A stretch of 55,969 bases of DNA from Folioceros fuciformis (GCA_049999805.1 JBNGIO010006320.1:227624-283592), one strand, 5' to 3'; shown: positions 22,290 to 35,500, counted from the stretch's first letter. Made by a program: numbers and translations. Notes: generated by a model from the letters alone, not told the origin.

Positions 22290-25200
22290 ATGAAAGGAAC
22301 AGAAGGAGGGAGCAGGGCTGAGCGTGTTGGATGCGTTGATTCGATGAGAAAAGATCTTGCCCTTCACGTGTGTGGGAAACGAGGGGCTCGGCATCAGGGC
22401 GGATGTGTTGGATGTCTGATGGTGCTGTCGGACTGCGCCAGCCCTGGGCCGAGCAGGGACGAGGGCTGCGAGGTGGGGTCCGTGAGGTACTGCCGGGACG
22501 TGCTGGGTTTGAACAATGACGGCTTCGACCCACGGGCTAAGCAAATCGAGCGGCTGGTGCCGCGGGAGGAGGTGCTGCGGGTGTTTGGGGGCCGGCCTGG
22601 GGCCAAGAAGGGCCTCCGGGCTGAGAATTGCGTAGACAGCCATGGCAGTCCCGACCATGAGCTCATGGAGTTTGTCCGGGATATGCAGAATAAGGTGTAC
22701 AGGTCGTGCAAGTCCAAGGACATCAGCTTCGCCTTCGCGCGCGGCATTCTTGCCGACAGAAAGGGGGCTCGGATCGACTGGGCCACATTCGCGCACAAGA
22801 CGCAGGCTAAGCAGCGGAAGATGGCGGCCAGCTGGGCGGAGCGGCATCCCGGGGAGGTGGTGTCCGGCCGGGACGTGAGTGGGCGGGACGCTGGGAGGGA
22901 AGTCACCAGCGGCCGCTGCCGGGAGGAGGAGGTGAACAGCTGCGATAAGGGGCTGCGAGCTCCCGCGGCGCCCACTGTGGAGGAAGAGATGGGGTGGCAA
23001 CAACACAGTGGGCATGGCGGAGGAGGATTGGAGGGAGCGGACAAGGCGCACGTCGGGGATGACGATATTTGGGACAATAACAGGATCGAGGACATCGAGG
23101 AGCAGCTGCGAAGAGTGGATATGCAGAGGCGACACTGGCACGAGGAGTATGTGAAGGTGCTGCAGGCGTCGCTGCAGGGACTGAAGGATGGGAGGCGGGT
23201 GGCAGAGATGGCGATCCAGGACATCACCATGAAGCTCAAGGACGGGCGGGGGAAGCTGGTGGAGACTCAGCGGAGGATTGAGTCTGTGAAGGAGAGCTTG
23301 GAGCAGAACATTGCGGACCGGACTGTGCACGAAAGGAGGTTGCAGACTCTGGTGACGGATAAGAGGAGGCTCGGGACGAAGGGGGGTGCTGTGAAGACGC
23401 GGGATTTGAGTGAGGTGACAACGGAGAAGGATCTGGTGCAGGATCTTCTGCAGGGGTGCTACGAGCAGAGTGGGATTCTGGAGCAGCTCATGTCTCGCCA
23501 TGTGCAGATGGAGATCGTGTTGACGCACAGGGTGGAGGAGCTGGACAGGCAGCTGGCCGAGGTGATGGTGGACTTTCAGGAGAAGGATGCCCGGGTAGAG
23601 AAGGCGTCCAAAAAGCTGCAGGAGGCTGGGCAGATGATGTTGCACTTGCAGACGGTCTACAACCTGGTTAAACAGTCGGAGAATCTGGTTGTGGTGCCCA
23701 GGTGTATTCCTCAGCCGAGGGAGTATCCGCGGGAGCTCAACCCGCCGGAGACTGTGACTATCAGACCTTGCCCCATGTGTTCGAGGTGGTTTTATTGTGG
23801 GGATTGGGTTGGTGCGTCCTGCGGTTGTGTGTACCATCTGCACTGTGCTGCTCTGTGGTTCAAGCAGTCCAATAAGTGCTGTAAGATTGGGTGTGGCAAG
23901 AACATGCACCCTGACTGGCTAACCGCCTGGGGCAAGCAGTGGGATGATGAGGCGTTGCTGACGAATTTGGCGAAGAATTTGGATGAATGGCGGAATAGGT
24001 GGAAGGATGATTACAGATGTCAGGGAACGAAGAGATGCCGAACGGACAACTTTTCCTCTTATGACATCCACCTTGAGCACGGTGGAAGCTTTGAGGGTGG
24101 TCGATCAGGGCTTGACACCACTGAAGAGCTCATTCACGTGCTCGATTCGAAGAGGATGCGTTTGAGCGAAGATTCGTCGCTAGCCTGCAATCAATGTGAG
24201 CTGAAGCCTTTGCCTTACGTACTCATTTCTGTGGACGCCTGGTGTCAAGTCCGAGACCCTGGTTTGGGATCTCTTTTCTTTGTGGGACGCTCTTTATTCT
24301 TGAAGTAGTGGTCATGGCTTGGTCAGTTTTGCAACTCTTGCGAGCTTTTGGAACATCGTGTGTGTGTGTTTTTCAATCTTGTCGTCCTCTGGTCCCCTTT
24401 TTTGGTTTGCCAAACATAAAATGGAGCTGAGAAGCTGAAAAGTTTGTAGTCCTTGTGTTCCCTTTCACAGGTATGCAAGACTTTATAGTGCATGACGTTC
24501 CTAAGTTGGTCGGGAGCCAGCAGACAATGGACCATGATGTGCATGATAATGGACTAAAGCTTGGTGAATCGACTCACCATGTGTTAGATACAACAGAAGA
24601 AGTAGCCAACAGTCTTCAGTTAGATGGATCCACTCAGCTTGTATTAGGAAATCTAGGAGATGCTAGGGATGGTGGCAGACAACGTGCAGAGCTGGATTTT
24701 TCGTGTGAGGGACGTGGACTTCAGGACGACAAGGATGAAGGTGGGGAAACTGCAGACTATGTGGCAGCCATGGAGTGTGGCTGTGGCGACAACAGTGACT
24801 TGGGGGTAGCAGTGGATCACGGAGAGATGGATGTTCTTCGTGAAGAAGCAGTGATACAGAACGATACAGCAGATTTAGGGTCGGGAAGAACCAGGGACGC
24901 TGGCGCACCGGTTGGAGTAGCAGATATTCTGATATCAGAGGGCAACTGTCAGGAGGTTCCAGAAACTGAAGGTGTTGTCAAGGCGCTGGACATAGCTCAA
25001 CACACTTCAGCAATAATTGGAGAGGCAGTCCTACAGAAGCATATAGGGCAGACGGCGGCCTCTCAACAAATTTTGGGTCAAGGGGTCGAAGTTGCAGCTG
25101 CTGGTGGGCCTCCAGCAGGAGTACAGTGGGAAGAATGCAATAGAGGTGATTCGAATGTAGCATTTTCAAAGGGCGTAAAGACGGGTTCTGAGCCAGCAAG

Positions 25201-27824
25201 GGAATTGGATGATAGGACGCTCACCCCACATTGTTTTAGAGTAGAAGCACCTTTTCAAGGTATCAAGTACTATAGGAAGACTGGACTGGGAAGGCAGAGA
25301 GACTTGAAATCAGGGGGGGCAACGGTCGAATCTGTGATATCTGAGGGCAAGTATAAAGAGCGTCCACAGTCTGAGAACGCTCCCAAGCGTGTGACCTCAA
25401 CTCCGCATGCGTACACTGACTTTAGACAGGAGGACATTGATGTTAATTTACCAGCGGCAGGAAATGAGGAATTTGAAGACCACAGCTATGTTATGTCTAG
25501 TCCATGTCAGAATTTGTCTTCTCTGCACAAACCAGATGAGATAGATGTAAATTTACCAGCACCGGATGAGAAGATGGAGGATGCTGAGGTTTCGGAGGCG
25601 GCTGCCAATTTGACAGCTGAAAGCCATCGGATAGATGCGGCAGGTGAACAAGCTCCTGGTGGGCAAGTTTCCCTCGAGGATCAGATCGGAAAGGTTGGTG
25701 AAGAGAGAGGAGGTCGGCGTGGTGGTGTCAGTAACGATGGTGAAGTTAGTATGGAGAGTGATCTCTGCATGGAAGATGATGCTGGAGCTAGGCAAGCTCA
25801 TCAGTACTTGGTTTTCATGGAAGAGTTTCCGGAAAGGGATGGGGTAGAGTGTGTCAACCTGCAGGATCCTGTGAACATGCGAGGGCAAGTCCATGAGAGG
25901 GACGCAGATGATGACCCCATCATTCCGCTAGTAGCAGTGGAGGATATGACTGGGAAGGATAGAGAGCTTGAAGATGGCCACAATCTGGATGATGTGTCGA
26001 TGACAACCCCGTCTCAGGGGGCAGAGATGGATGCAAGGTGCAGAGAAACCCTCCATTCCTCGTCTCCAGATGATCCTTCTGCAACAGGCGAGAGGGCTAG
26101 ACGAGCTCAGAACGTTGGCATGCAGGACAGTGATGTGCAGGGTGCAGTAGCTCCGATTGAGCCTGCATCGGATGTCAAGTTGTATTATCAAGCCAGTATA
26201 GATGTTCAGACGGGTACCATTGCTCTGGACAATGTGAGCGTGAAGGAGCTCACTCAGGACGCGGAAGCTGTACAATCTCAGGATCAGACACTTGCCCAAC
26301 GTGATGCAACTTCCACAGACGGAGTGATGGATGTGGAATGCAGTGGCAGTGCAGCAGATGTGCAGGTGACAGCAGGACCACCAGCTNNNNNNNNNNGGAG
26401 GGTGCAAAGAAACCCTTCTTTCTCTCTCTCCAAGCGATGCCAGCGTCACAGACGGAGAGGCGATGGATGTTGAAGGCAGTGCCAGAGTAGTGGTGTATGC
26501 TTTGCAGACAGCAGGAAAACCGGCAGAGTCTCAGATGGCTGCAGGTGGCGAAGAAACTCGTCATTCATCATCTCCAGATGATTCAACTGCAACGGGAGAG
26601 AAGGCAGCAGGAGTGCAGAACGTTGTTAGCTTGCTGGCTGACTGTCATGGCATGCTGGACAGTGATGTGCAGGGTGAAGCAGGTGTGATTGTATCGGCAT
26701 CTGTTCATGATGTTGCAATGTTGGATCGAGACAACAGAGATGATCAGGTGGGTGATAATTCTCTGGACGATGTGGACGTGGACGGGCCAACCCATTGTGT
26801 GAAAAGCTTGAAACCTGAAAATCAAACAACTGCACAACATGATGCAACTGCCACAGTTGAAGGGGAGAGGCATGTCCAAGGCAGTGACAGCGTCGCGGAT
26901 GATGTGCAGGTGGCAGTAGGAGCAGCAGCCGCGGTTCAGCCAATTGATCCACTAGAAGCGCCTGTGACAGGCGCTGCCACCCCAGCGATAAGATTAAATG
27001 CCGCAACGAATGCGCAGGAGGTCGAACAGTCTTGTTCTGCGTCCTCACGTGATAAAGGCATGCAGGAGGAGGTAGCGAGTGAGGCTCAGAATGATCTCAA
27101 CCTGCAGGACGATGCGGAGCACGAAGTTGACAAAATGATGACCCTACAGGATGACGCTAGCTTGACATCTACACCTATGGACGAACTAAATGCGGGAGAG
27201 GAAACACCTCCAGACCAACCCGCACCCGTCGAGGTTGTCTCTGAGCCTGAACAAGAAGAGCCGAGCCACCAGGTAACCCCCATCATCACTAAACGGGTCA
27301 TGACAGCGAGTTACCCTGGCGAGGATGGAGCAGAAGAATCATGCAACCATCCTCCTGCACCCACAGAAGGTACAAATTCCCTGGATCATTGTGTATCATC
27401 ACAGACTCTACCTGACCCAGGTGAGCAAGTCTCCTTCCTAGGCTGTCCCACCCTCCCATCTGGAATGGGCGCAATCAGCCCCCAAGCGGGCAATCTAATT
27501 GGAAGTAGGTGGCCATCTGGGAACGCTGTTGAGGATGTCGTCAACCGGCATGTGGCAGCAGGAGCGGAAAGGCAGGAGGAAGGCAGCGTATGTTCCGACA
27601 GATGTGGCACTGCCTCCGTGCCACCTACGGTGATCGAACTACTCTCAGACGACGAGGAGATCGAAGTGATTGATGCGCCGCAGTTTATTCCTCGAAGGCG
27701 GAAAAGGTGTACAGGAGTAGGCCTACCACGGTGGCCCTCGTCCCAGCAGGTGCGTCCACCAGGTGGATCAGGCCGCTTCACGTCGCTCCTCCGATTCGTG
27801 GAGCAAAACGCGCCGAGCGGGTGA
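22290..27824 (+). CDS. Large coiled-coil protein with RING-like zinc cluster and SUMO-interacting motif
   Basis: Exon 1 is 22290-24195. The intron is 24196-24470 (donor GTGAGC, acceptor TTTCACAG, phase 1). Exon 2 is 24471-27824, interrupted by ten N at 26387-26396 across which the frame shifts by the arbitrary gap size. The product is about 1,750 aa. The N-terminal region is basic. Coiled coils run about 258-463. A Cys/His cluster at about 494-541 has CPMC, SCGCVYHLHC and CCKIGCGK blocks, which is RING-like but not a canonical C3HC4. Then comes about 1,100 residues of acidic, low-complexity tail with internal repeats. Near the end TVIELLSDDEE (27627-27662) is a classic SUMO-interacting motif, and RRRKR (about 27695) looks like a nuclear localisation signal. 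I infer a nuclear SUMO-binding, possibly E3-like protein. The family is not recognised and the start ATG could be one of several. Confidence 0.72.
26387..26396. other. Assembly gap (10 N) in the RING-like gene
   Basis: Ten N within exon 2. Coding on either side is coherent but in different frames, so the true gap length is not a plain 10 bases. It falls between two copies of an internal protein repeat, a likely place for collapse. Confidence 0.95.
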
Positions 27825-28527
27825 TATCGGTAGAGTATCTAGGAAAGTCCTATTCTAGAGCAATTTTGTCCACCATCACGCTAGTATTGTTGAAAGCTGT
27901 AGATCCTAGCGACCATGCACATTCGGAGGAAGCTTCATCCAGATTCCCAGGACTAGGATTGACCGTTGTCTCTGTTCCTATGGATGTCACGAGCTTGGCT
28001 GGGAAGGCTTGACGCATGCGTTGAGCTTTCGGCTGGACGAAGGGCCAGTCAAAAAGTGGCACACAGGAGACTGACCTTCGTCTGTAGCTACTTCAGTTGC
28101 TCGTGCATAGGCTGGAGGCTGTAGTTGTGTGGGCCAAGGGTCCCGGGCTTTGTCCGGCTGTCGACCGCCCTAGCTGGCGAAGTGACACATGTGGGCAAGC
28201 AGTTCCTTCAACGCATTCTCGCGGAGTTGGGGCATAACATCTCGCGGCGCGGAAGGCGATGAGATTGCGGGGCCACATCCGGGCAGGCTTCTTCACGTGG
28301 TTTCGATTTTTCTAAATCCTTTGCCTCTCCAAGTGTGTGGGTAGTGGAAATCGCGGAAGCGGCTTTGGAGCGCCACTTGTGGCCCGGCCCCATGGCCGAG
28401 GAAGACGGGGAGGGAGCGGGGATTATGTATAACGCACTAGCGTGCGTACCAGACCATACAGACATACCATATCATACTAAAGAGAAGAGTCCGGCCGGAG
28501 TTATGGTACTATCATGATAGCCTTATT
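27825..28527. other. Intergenic, no gene seen
   Basis: About 700 bases after the RING-like gene. The 3' untranslated region of that gene should lie at its start. I see no family resemblance in any frame. Confidence 0.4.
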
Positions 28528-28528
28528 A

Positions 28529-28765
28529 TTCCATTTCATTCCATTCCATTCCATTCCATTCCATTCCCTTGCATTCCAATTCCATTCCATTCCANNNNNN
28601 NNNNATTCCAATTCCATTCCATTCCATTCCCTTGCATTCCAATTCCATTCCCTTGCATTCCAATTCCATTCCATTCCCTGGCCTTCCATTCCCTGGCCTT
28701 CCATTCCCTGGCCTTCCATTCCCTTGCATTCCAATTCCATTCCATTCCCTGGCATTTCATTCCCG
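28529..28765. repeat. ATTCC pentanucleotide satellite with assembly gap
   Basis: Long run of ATTCC-type pentanucleotides interspersed with longer variants (cccttgcattcc, cctggccttcc). Ten N at 28595-28604 interrupt it, so the true length is uncertain. Spurious Met/Glu- or Ser/Ile/Pro-repeat frames cross it on both strands and are not genes. Confidence 0.95.
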
Positions 28766-29543
28766 ATCGTCATGGCATAAGGAGCCGCCGGGTTCAAAAG
28801 CTCAAGCTCTGCTCTTCATACTGCGTATCGGATAATGATCGATCGCCAGGAGGAGCGGGGATTGGGCCGATGGAGTGGCCTATAGTGGGGTCGTTTTCGG
28901 AATAAGTAATTGGGTCGTAAAGCAGGCAGTATGACACACGGCCCACTGGCTCTCCGCTGCTGCTGATATCACCGGATCTGCGTGGACGGATAGTTTGACG
29001 CAACGAGCGGTTGGTTGCGCCGTCCAGTGGCCACCTAGCTGACCGAGCTTGGAAAGGCGTTGTCGGAATTCACTGTGCTCTTGATGTGCGAGAGATTTGC
29101 GTCCGCTCTGTCGTCACCTGCGGCGAGAGCGGACAGAAATGGACTGGAGGAACATCCGGGATTAGCAATGGAAAAGCCCCCTGGGAAGGAGCTGCTCAGC
29201 TTTGGAAGCAAAACTGCACGCACTGTAGCTTTTTCATTATTGTGTAGCACATGGAGAATCTGGACGAGGTTGCGAACCTCAACAGTGCGCGGTGACTTGA
29301 ATCCACACAATGCTACAACGGAGATTCTACGGCCCTCGTGAAAGGACTGTGGATAACAGGACAAGGGCGCTGCCTATCTGCTCTGGAATCCTGACAAGTA
29401 AAGACATCATAATGGCAACAATGATCACATTACTGAAGGATCTTGCTGCAACACAAGATGGTACTGCTTACAGCACCTGAGAGCACAAATATACTTGGCG
29501 AGGAAGCCTCAGGCTCGCTCTTCGGCTTCAGTATACAGTCCAC
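28766..29543. other. Intergenic, no gene seen
   Basis: About 780 bases with overlapping open frames on both strands around 29035-29364. None shows a family match, signal or splice pattern that I can support. Confidence 0.35.
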
Positions 29544-29642
29544 CCGTTCTAAGAATTGAATGCCATTCAGGCCTGAAACACGGCGGGGCTAACGGCCAGG
29601 AATCGTGGTTTAGGCCTGAATGACATTCAACACTTAGGACGG
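29544..29642. repeat. Foldback (inverted repeat) element
   Basis: Two 38-base arms, 29544-29581 and 29605-29642, are reverse complements at 32 of 38 positions. Each contains the core cattcaggcct. They are separated by a 23-base spacer. The transcript or single strand would fold into a long hairpin. It could be a MITE-like foldback element or a small-RNA hairpin. Confidence 0.85.
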
Positions 29643-32501
29643 TCGACCGGGTCGCTCGACTCTTCAAGCTCTTCAGCTTGCGGTTGTGCGTGCATGCGCA
29701 ACCATCGGGCACCACTGGGCAGCAGCGTCCAGCACACATGTATACCAGTCCATTTCTACAAAAGCACAACACGTGACACACACCCTTCCACCACAAACGA
29801 CGCGTTTCACGGACCGGGTCAGCAGGACTTGGTCTCGAGTGGACGTGTCCTGGAGCAGGCACAAGCTCAAGATCAGTCACAAGCTCAAGATCAGTCACGA
29901 GAGGAAACCTTCAAAAACCCTGCTTCCCTCGTCCCCGTTCAAGAAAGAACGCTACCCTTTCCGGATCCAGCCACATTCACACCAACGCCACTGACCACAC
30001 ACACAAAAGCACCAGACCAGCGCGCGCCAAGCATCCATCAACCATGCTGCGTCTGCAATCAGAGGAGGCCTGCAAAAGGGACGAGAAGGAGCACAAGGCA
30101 CGCAGCCAGCCAGCCAGCCAGCCAGCCACACACACACAAAGAGTTACACAAAGACAAGGCTACCGAAGGCGAGCACACTTTGGAGCACAAGACAGGACAC
30201 GAAGGGAGGAGAAGAGAAGAGAAGAGAAGCGCAAACCGAATGCCTAGAGTGTGCAAAGCCAGCCACAATTTATACGCGGAGGACGAACAGAAGCGGACAC
30301 TCGTACCTGGCGCATGCAACGACGGCACTGCTCAGCTTGGCCGGCAAGTACACGCAGACTGCCGGCTTCATTCTGTGCGCGAGAGAACAGCTTCAAGTGT
30401 GGCGCCAGCGGCAAGCCCGCTTAGTCGGGACCTGGGGCCCCACGCATCTCACCAACCCGCCATTAAAGCTGTACCTGTACCTTGTTAATGGAGGTGGAGC
30501 ACACCGGAAGCAGCCCGCGTTAAATTAAAATACCGGGACGTCACGCTTGGATTACCCAAATCCCTTTCGCCTCAAATATCTATACTATACAACCCTCATG
30601 AAACTATATCTTTTATCATCTGCATAGTCTACTAGTTAGTGGGACCGATTGACTCCTGCTGGACTCCTTCCTCCCTGTCTGTGTGTTTAGAAACCAGAGA
30701 AGACTAGGTACTAGGCACGAGGACAATACTTTGTGAACAAGCTAGACTCCATATGTGGTCGATATTCTCTCACCATTCCGACTTAGACTCCAACATACTC
30801 CATTTTTTAATCAGTCGCTACCTGAACTTTAGATGTAGATGATATTTTCTCAGTCTTTCTATCTATATATAAACTTGATACTGCTTGTTTTCCTTTCTCT
30901 CTGCACTTGCACGTGCACCTCTGTACGTACAAACCTAGGTCACCCTCCAAGAATCTCTTATCGTATATGATCATACCCTATTCTTTAAGTAGTAAGAAGA
31001 AGCCTATTGATGATCTCCCAAATCCTCCAGTCTTCTCAAACAATAAGAAGTCAATTCACCACACATAATTTCCCACAGTATGGCATCGAGACGAGACCTG
31101 ACTTTACGCAACAGTAACATGGGTGACCCAATCTTCCCTAAGCGCATTCGCAAGAACCCAATAAATGCCAAAAAGGTAAAGCTCTCACATCTTTTGCATT
31201 TGTCCCTCGAAAGGAAAGGAAAGAAAAGGAAAGTCGACGACTCAAAACAATGTTTCCACACATCTCGAAATGTACACATTTTGTAATCATAAACTTTGAA
31301 GACAAAAGAATAGACTTTGTCACAGCGTTATCCATGCAAATGAAGGAAGGAAGAAAGGACGCAACCTGCTCTCTCCATAGGAAGCTAGCTGCGAAAGCTC
31401 TCAGAAGCTTCTCCTTCTCAATCGATGAGAAGAGATTTGCGAAAGAGAGATTTGTGAAGAAGAGTTTTGTGAAGAAGAGTTTTATGAAGAAGGGATTTGT
31501 TTTCTACTTTGTGGTGTGTTGTTAGTGTAATGAGGCAGACAACCAATGAGTCTCCTTTGGTTGTGCATGCACTCATTCCTTGCAATGACAAGAAGTTTGT
31601 TGTACCTATGTATGTACATACGGGGCAGTGTGCTCGTGGGTAGGATGAAGAAAGGGGGCGATGAGTCTGCGACGCTGGGGGTGCCTGATCCATTCTCGCG
31701 CCTGGAGAGTCCGGGCAGTACGAGCGATCCTGGGGGCACCCATCTGCTCCCAGGCTGTTAAGTAGTGGAGCTGCCAAGCATGGCAGGCCTTCAGCGGGCC
31801 GCTGGTTATCAGAAATTGGCGACTCGGTCGGGAGTCGCGACTCCAAAGAGGAAAAAAGAAAGCTATCCGGAAACTCACCATTATTTGTGGTGAGGAAGGA
31901 GGAGAAAGGTCGGGGTGGGAGAATACGTATCTACATCGGACAGTGGACGATCTCGTTTCACGAATTTTGGGGACGAGAGAGGAAGGTGAGTGCAGGAAGG
32001 TGACGGGAAATCATGTGAAGGGTTGTCCAGTGTGGGTATCCGATGCGCAGCCATTGAAAGTAACGGGCCGTGTCGCGGCACGGCCAGGCGGGCGTACAAC
32101 CCGTCGCTTCAAAGGTCCTGGGTCTTCCTGGAGGTCTCCACCGTTCTCGCCACTGTCTCCGACCCTCTACACTGCACTGGCCCCAGGGAAGCGGATCGTG
32201 AGCATATGCGATCTCGCGATCTCGCGATCTCCCTCTCGCTTGCGTGTGGAAGCCTTCCTCCTAGTCGGCCGGGATCTTGGGTTCACGGCATTGACCTGCT
32301 CAGCTCCGGATTGGGACCAGGTATTGGCATTGATACCTGTAGCCCTAACTCCCTACGTTGTGGATCTGTGGAGGGCGAGGTTTCTGTGCTGAATCGGGAC
32401 TCCCCAGCTTGGGCGGGACGCTATTCCATGCCGAGATCAGGTGGCCTAGCATCGCAGTGATATCCCAGCCTGGTGGGCGTGGTTCCTCTGCGGACGCTAG
32501 G
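29643..32501. other. Intergenic, repeat-bearing, no gene supported
   Basis: About 2.9 kb. It contains an 18-bp tandem duplication (aagctcaagatcagtcac, near 29862), a (CAGC)n-(CA)n microsatellite at about 30102-30138, an AT-rich stretch at 30,550-31,000, a 15-bp repeat near 31451-31498 and an 8-bp gcgatctc triplication near 32207. A 264-codon frame at 29694-30488 is Thr/Gln/Arg-rich, crosses the microsatellite and looks spurious. The tomosyn promoter and leader should occupy the last part. Confidence 0.4.
31451..31498. repeat. 15-bp tandem repeat
   Basis: Three to four adjacent units of gtgaagaagagtttt with minor variants. No associated gene is supported. Confidence 0.85.
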
Positions 32502-35500
32502 ATGTTGAACAAGTTGCTGCCCCGGCGCCCCTCTTCGCTGTCCTCGCAGGTATTGTCATGGCTCCTGGATGGGTGTTTCTGATGTGGAGGCAGTGTCTGA
32601 GCCCATGGTCTAGCTGTGGTGTGGATCCGGAATGGTGTTGATGCAGCTGCCTCTTGTCCAGCACCCTGTTGCTTGGAATGCCAGCATTCTTTCTACCTTG
32701 CTTGTTCTTTACTCTGATTCGGCTGTGGTGAGAGAGTGCGACGTCACCTTAAACCCTAAACCCTTACGGGTTCTGAATCCATCGGCAGCTGAACGGTTGT
32801 CAAGTCTGCAGCTTACCAGTCAATATTCCTGCAATTGAAGTGTTTGTTGTTAGGGCAAGGATGGTTTGGCTGTGCAGGGTGCTGAAAGAAGTGATAGTCC
32901 TCGGGTGAGCATATCTAAGGAACCAGGCAGTGAATTTGAGGCAACCGTAAGCCCAGAACATTGCAAGCACATGATGATGACCTAAGACTGACAAGTCTGA
33001 TTTAGAGGGTCGTTTCAGTGCGGTATGTCTTATACAGCCTGCTGTGCTGGAACGCAGACGTCTCAGAGTGCGGCCCAGAACCTGCCCAGTGGTGGTTTGA
33101 AAGGGGCGGAGGTGGAGCTGACATTGACAGGCCATAGCGGAGTACCAGCCACCGCCCTACTTCTGGCATATGAGCCAGCTCAGAGACTCCTAGCTGTTGG
33201 AACCAGGTGCAGGGGGGCAAGCACTTGACGTAGTGCCGTTTGTAAGTCGTCAGAGATGATGATTAGCTGCTTACTCGCAGTATCTAATGCGATATCCGTT
33301 TTGATCTGTTTAGGGATGGTCGTGTAAAGCTGTTTGGTGCCGATGGCTCTGAGGATCTATTACTGTCTGCAGGACGGGACCCATGCAAATATCTGGAGGT
33401 GTGGCTTCTGGTGTGAACTGGGGGTCCTTTTTTCTGTTAACAAGATGGCTGCATTGTGTCTGTGGAGTGTTCCTGATGCAACTCTTCTTTTTTTTCCCAC
33501 TGTCAGTTTATTTACAACCAGAATGCCTTGGTTCATATATCTACCACGAATGAAATCAAGGTAACATGTTCGTTGCCAGGGCTATGTGGGCTTTCTGTTC
33601 TCTTAGACACAGTCAAACGTTTGTCTGTCTTGTTTCCTTGATACAAGACATTTAAACTTCGTGGTGGCTTGCAGGTTTTTGATGTCAATGACAGAGAGCT
33701 GGCTGCATCTCTACAGTGGGCTAGTTGTGTCACGGCCTTTACTGTTGCACAGGGAACTATGTTCATGTATGTTCTGATGGGCACCAGTCTCCCTCATCTT
33801 TCCAGCGATTTGGTGTTCAAAAGAATTTGTGCCTTGTACACTAGACACTACAGCTCCAGCGTGCTCCCCCTCCAAAATTGGAGGTCTTGTAACGTACATT
33901 GCCTGCTCCAGGTACATTGGGGATGAATCCGGAATGGTGAGCGTCGTGCAATATTTGCCGGAAGAGGGAATACTTTCTGTCACGCCATATTCTGTACCAA
34001 GCCATCTCACGCTCCGTAAGTGATGAGTTTTGGAAGTATACTTCTCGCTCCATTCCTTCTTGTTGAACTGTTGCAAGTTCTATTTTTCACCATCTCTTCT
34101 GACAGCCATACGCTGGCTGCACAGGTGGCCTGGTTGAGTCTGGAAGCACTGATGGGGGCCTTGTTGTTGCAATACTTCCCCAACCTGGAGCTGTTCACAA
34201 CAGGCAAACACCCCATCTTAGTCAATTGCTTGTGCACGTTCCATCTGCCACTCTGGTCTTTTCGATTAGCTCACAATCAACCCTATTCTCTTGGGCAGAA
34301 TTCTGATTGCATATTCAATTGGCTTGGTGGTTCTTTGGGGCCTCTATGAGGAGCAACCTTTACTTGTACGGGGCGGGTCAAAGAATCAGCATTCCAAGAT
34401 TAAAGGTCCGTCAGCTGGAAGGACATCACTACTGCTGGCACTTGATGACGAGGATGATCCACAGGAAATAAGCAATGCCTGTTGGGCTAGTATATCGGGA
34501 AAGCTGCTGGCTGTTGGCTACCTCAATGGAGATATTGGTCTGTGGCATATTCCAAATCCATTTTCCTCGAAGAAGGCAGAGGGCGATCCATGGTCGCCCC
34601 TGCAATTGGTGAAGCTAGCACCATCAGAACAACGTCTTCCAGTCTCTTCCATCAATTTCGCTGCAAGTGGGCAAACCTCTGGTCGTTTGTACGTATTGGG
34701 CGGAGGCGACTGTCAGCATCCTTTGAAGATAACTGTGAGTAGGTAAATATGGTTGTAGTCTGTATGAGAACACATCTCAGGGGTGCGGATCCTTGCACAC
34801 CAAGGCTACTGTCTGAGGAAGGCCGCTGCACTTGTAAAAGTTTCTGCATTCTAGGTCCAGGGGGTTCATGAAGCATCACTTCCTGCCTTTCTTTGTTTGC
34901 TTTTTCTTGTACCGTCCGTGTGCTTGATATGTCTCTCCGCAAAGGAGATGCTGTGTTGTGTCATATCTGTAAATACTGGAGCATTTACACTCGTGAATTT
35001 TCTGTTTTTGCAGGTGCTTGCTGTAGCCGAGGAGGAGCCTTGCAAGTTGCCTGCCCAAACAGAACTCCCTTGGTTTGGCCCCGTCGGAGATTTTCGGCTT
35101 TTAAGGGACACAGAGGATGTGTATGGTTCAGCCAGTGGCATTGCAGTTCTAGACAGTTCTGGTCAGCTTCGCATATATGATGAGAACACAATTGCAGGAG
35201 CGATTCACCCAGATAAGATAAGTGTATCAGACCTGCAACCTGCTCCTGTCCACCTTCAACTGTCTGAGTCAAGTATTACTACTGCGAAGGCCTTCTTGTT
35301 CACGGAGACTGATATGGCATTTTGCATTGTGCCTAAGGTGAGCGTGAGGCATTTCATTGTACACCAGGGAAGGTTGTATTCAGATTCTTTGTCATCTGGC
35401 ACCTTGATCTATACTTTCCTCCAATTTCAGGTGCTCAAAGACAATTCAGCTATCTCGTCTTCACGAGGGCTGAAATTTGGATCAGGTCATCCTGGAGGTC

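Noticed and set aside
22179-23909. A 576-codon minus-strand open frame opposite the RING-like gene
   Set aside because: It is His/Leu/Pro-rich, antisense to a coherent coiled-coil and zinc-cluster protein, and reads like the mirror of GC-biased coding. No domain is visible.
28513-28797. Met/Glu/Trp/Asn or Ser/Ile/Pro-rich repeat proteins
   Set aside because: They are translations of the ATTCC satellite in several frames and cross the N gap.
29694-30488. 264-codon plus-strand frame
   Set aside because: It crosses a (CAGC)n-(CA)n microsatellite and a tandem duplication, and has low-complexity composition and no family features.
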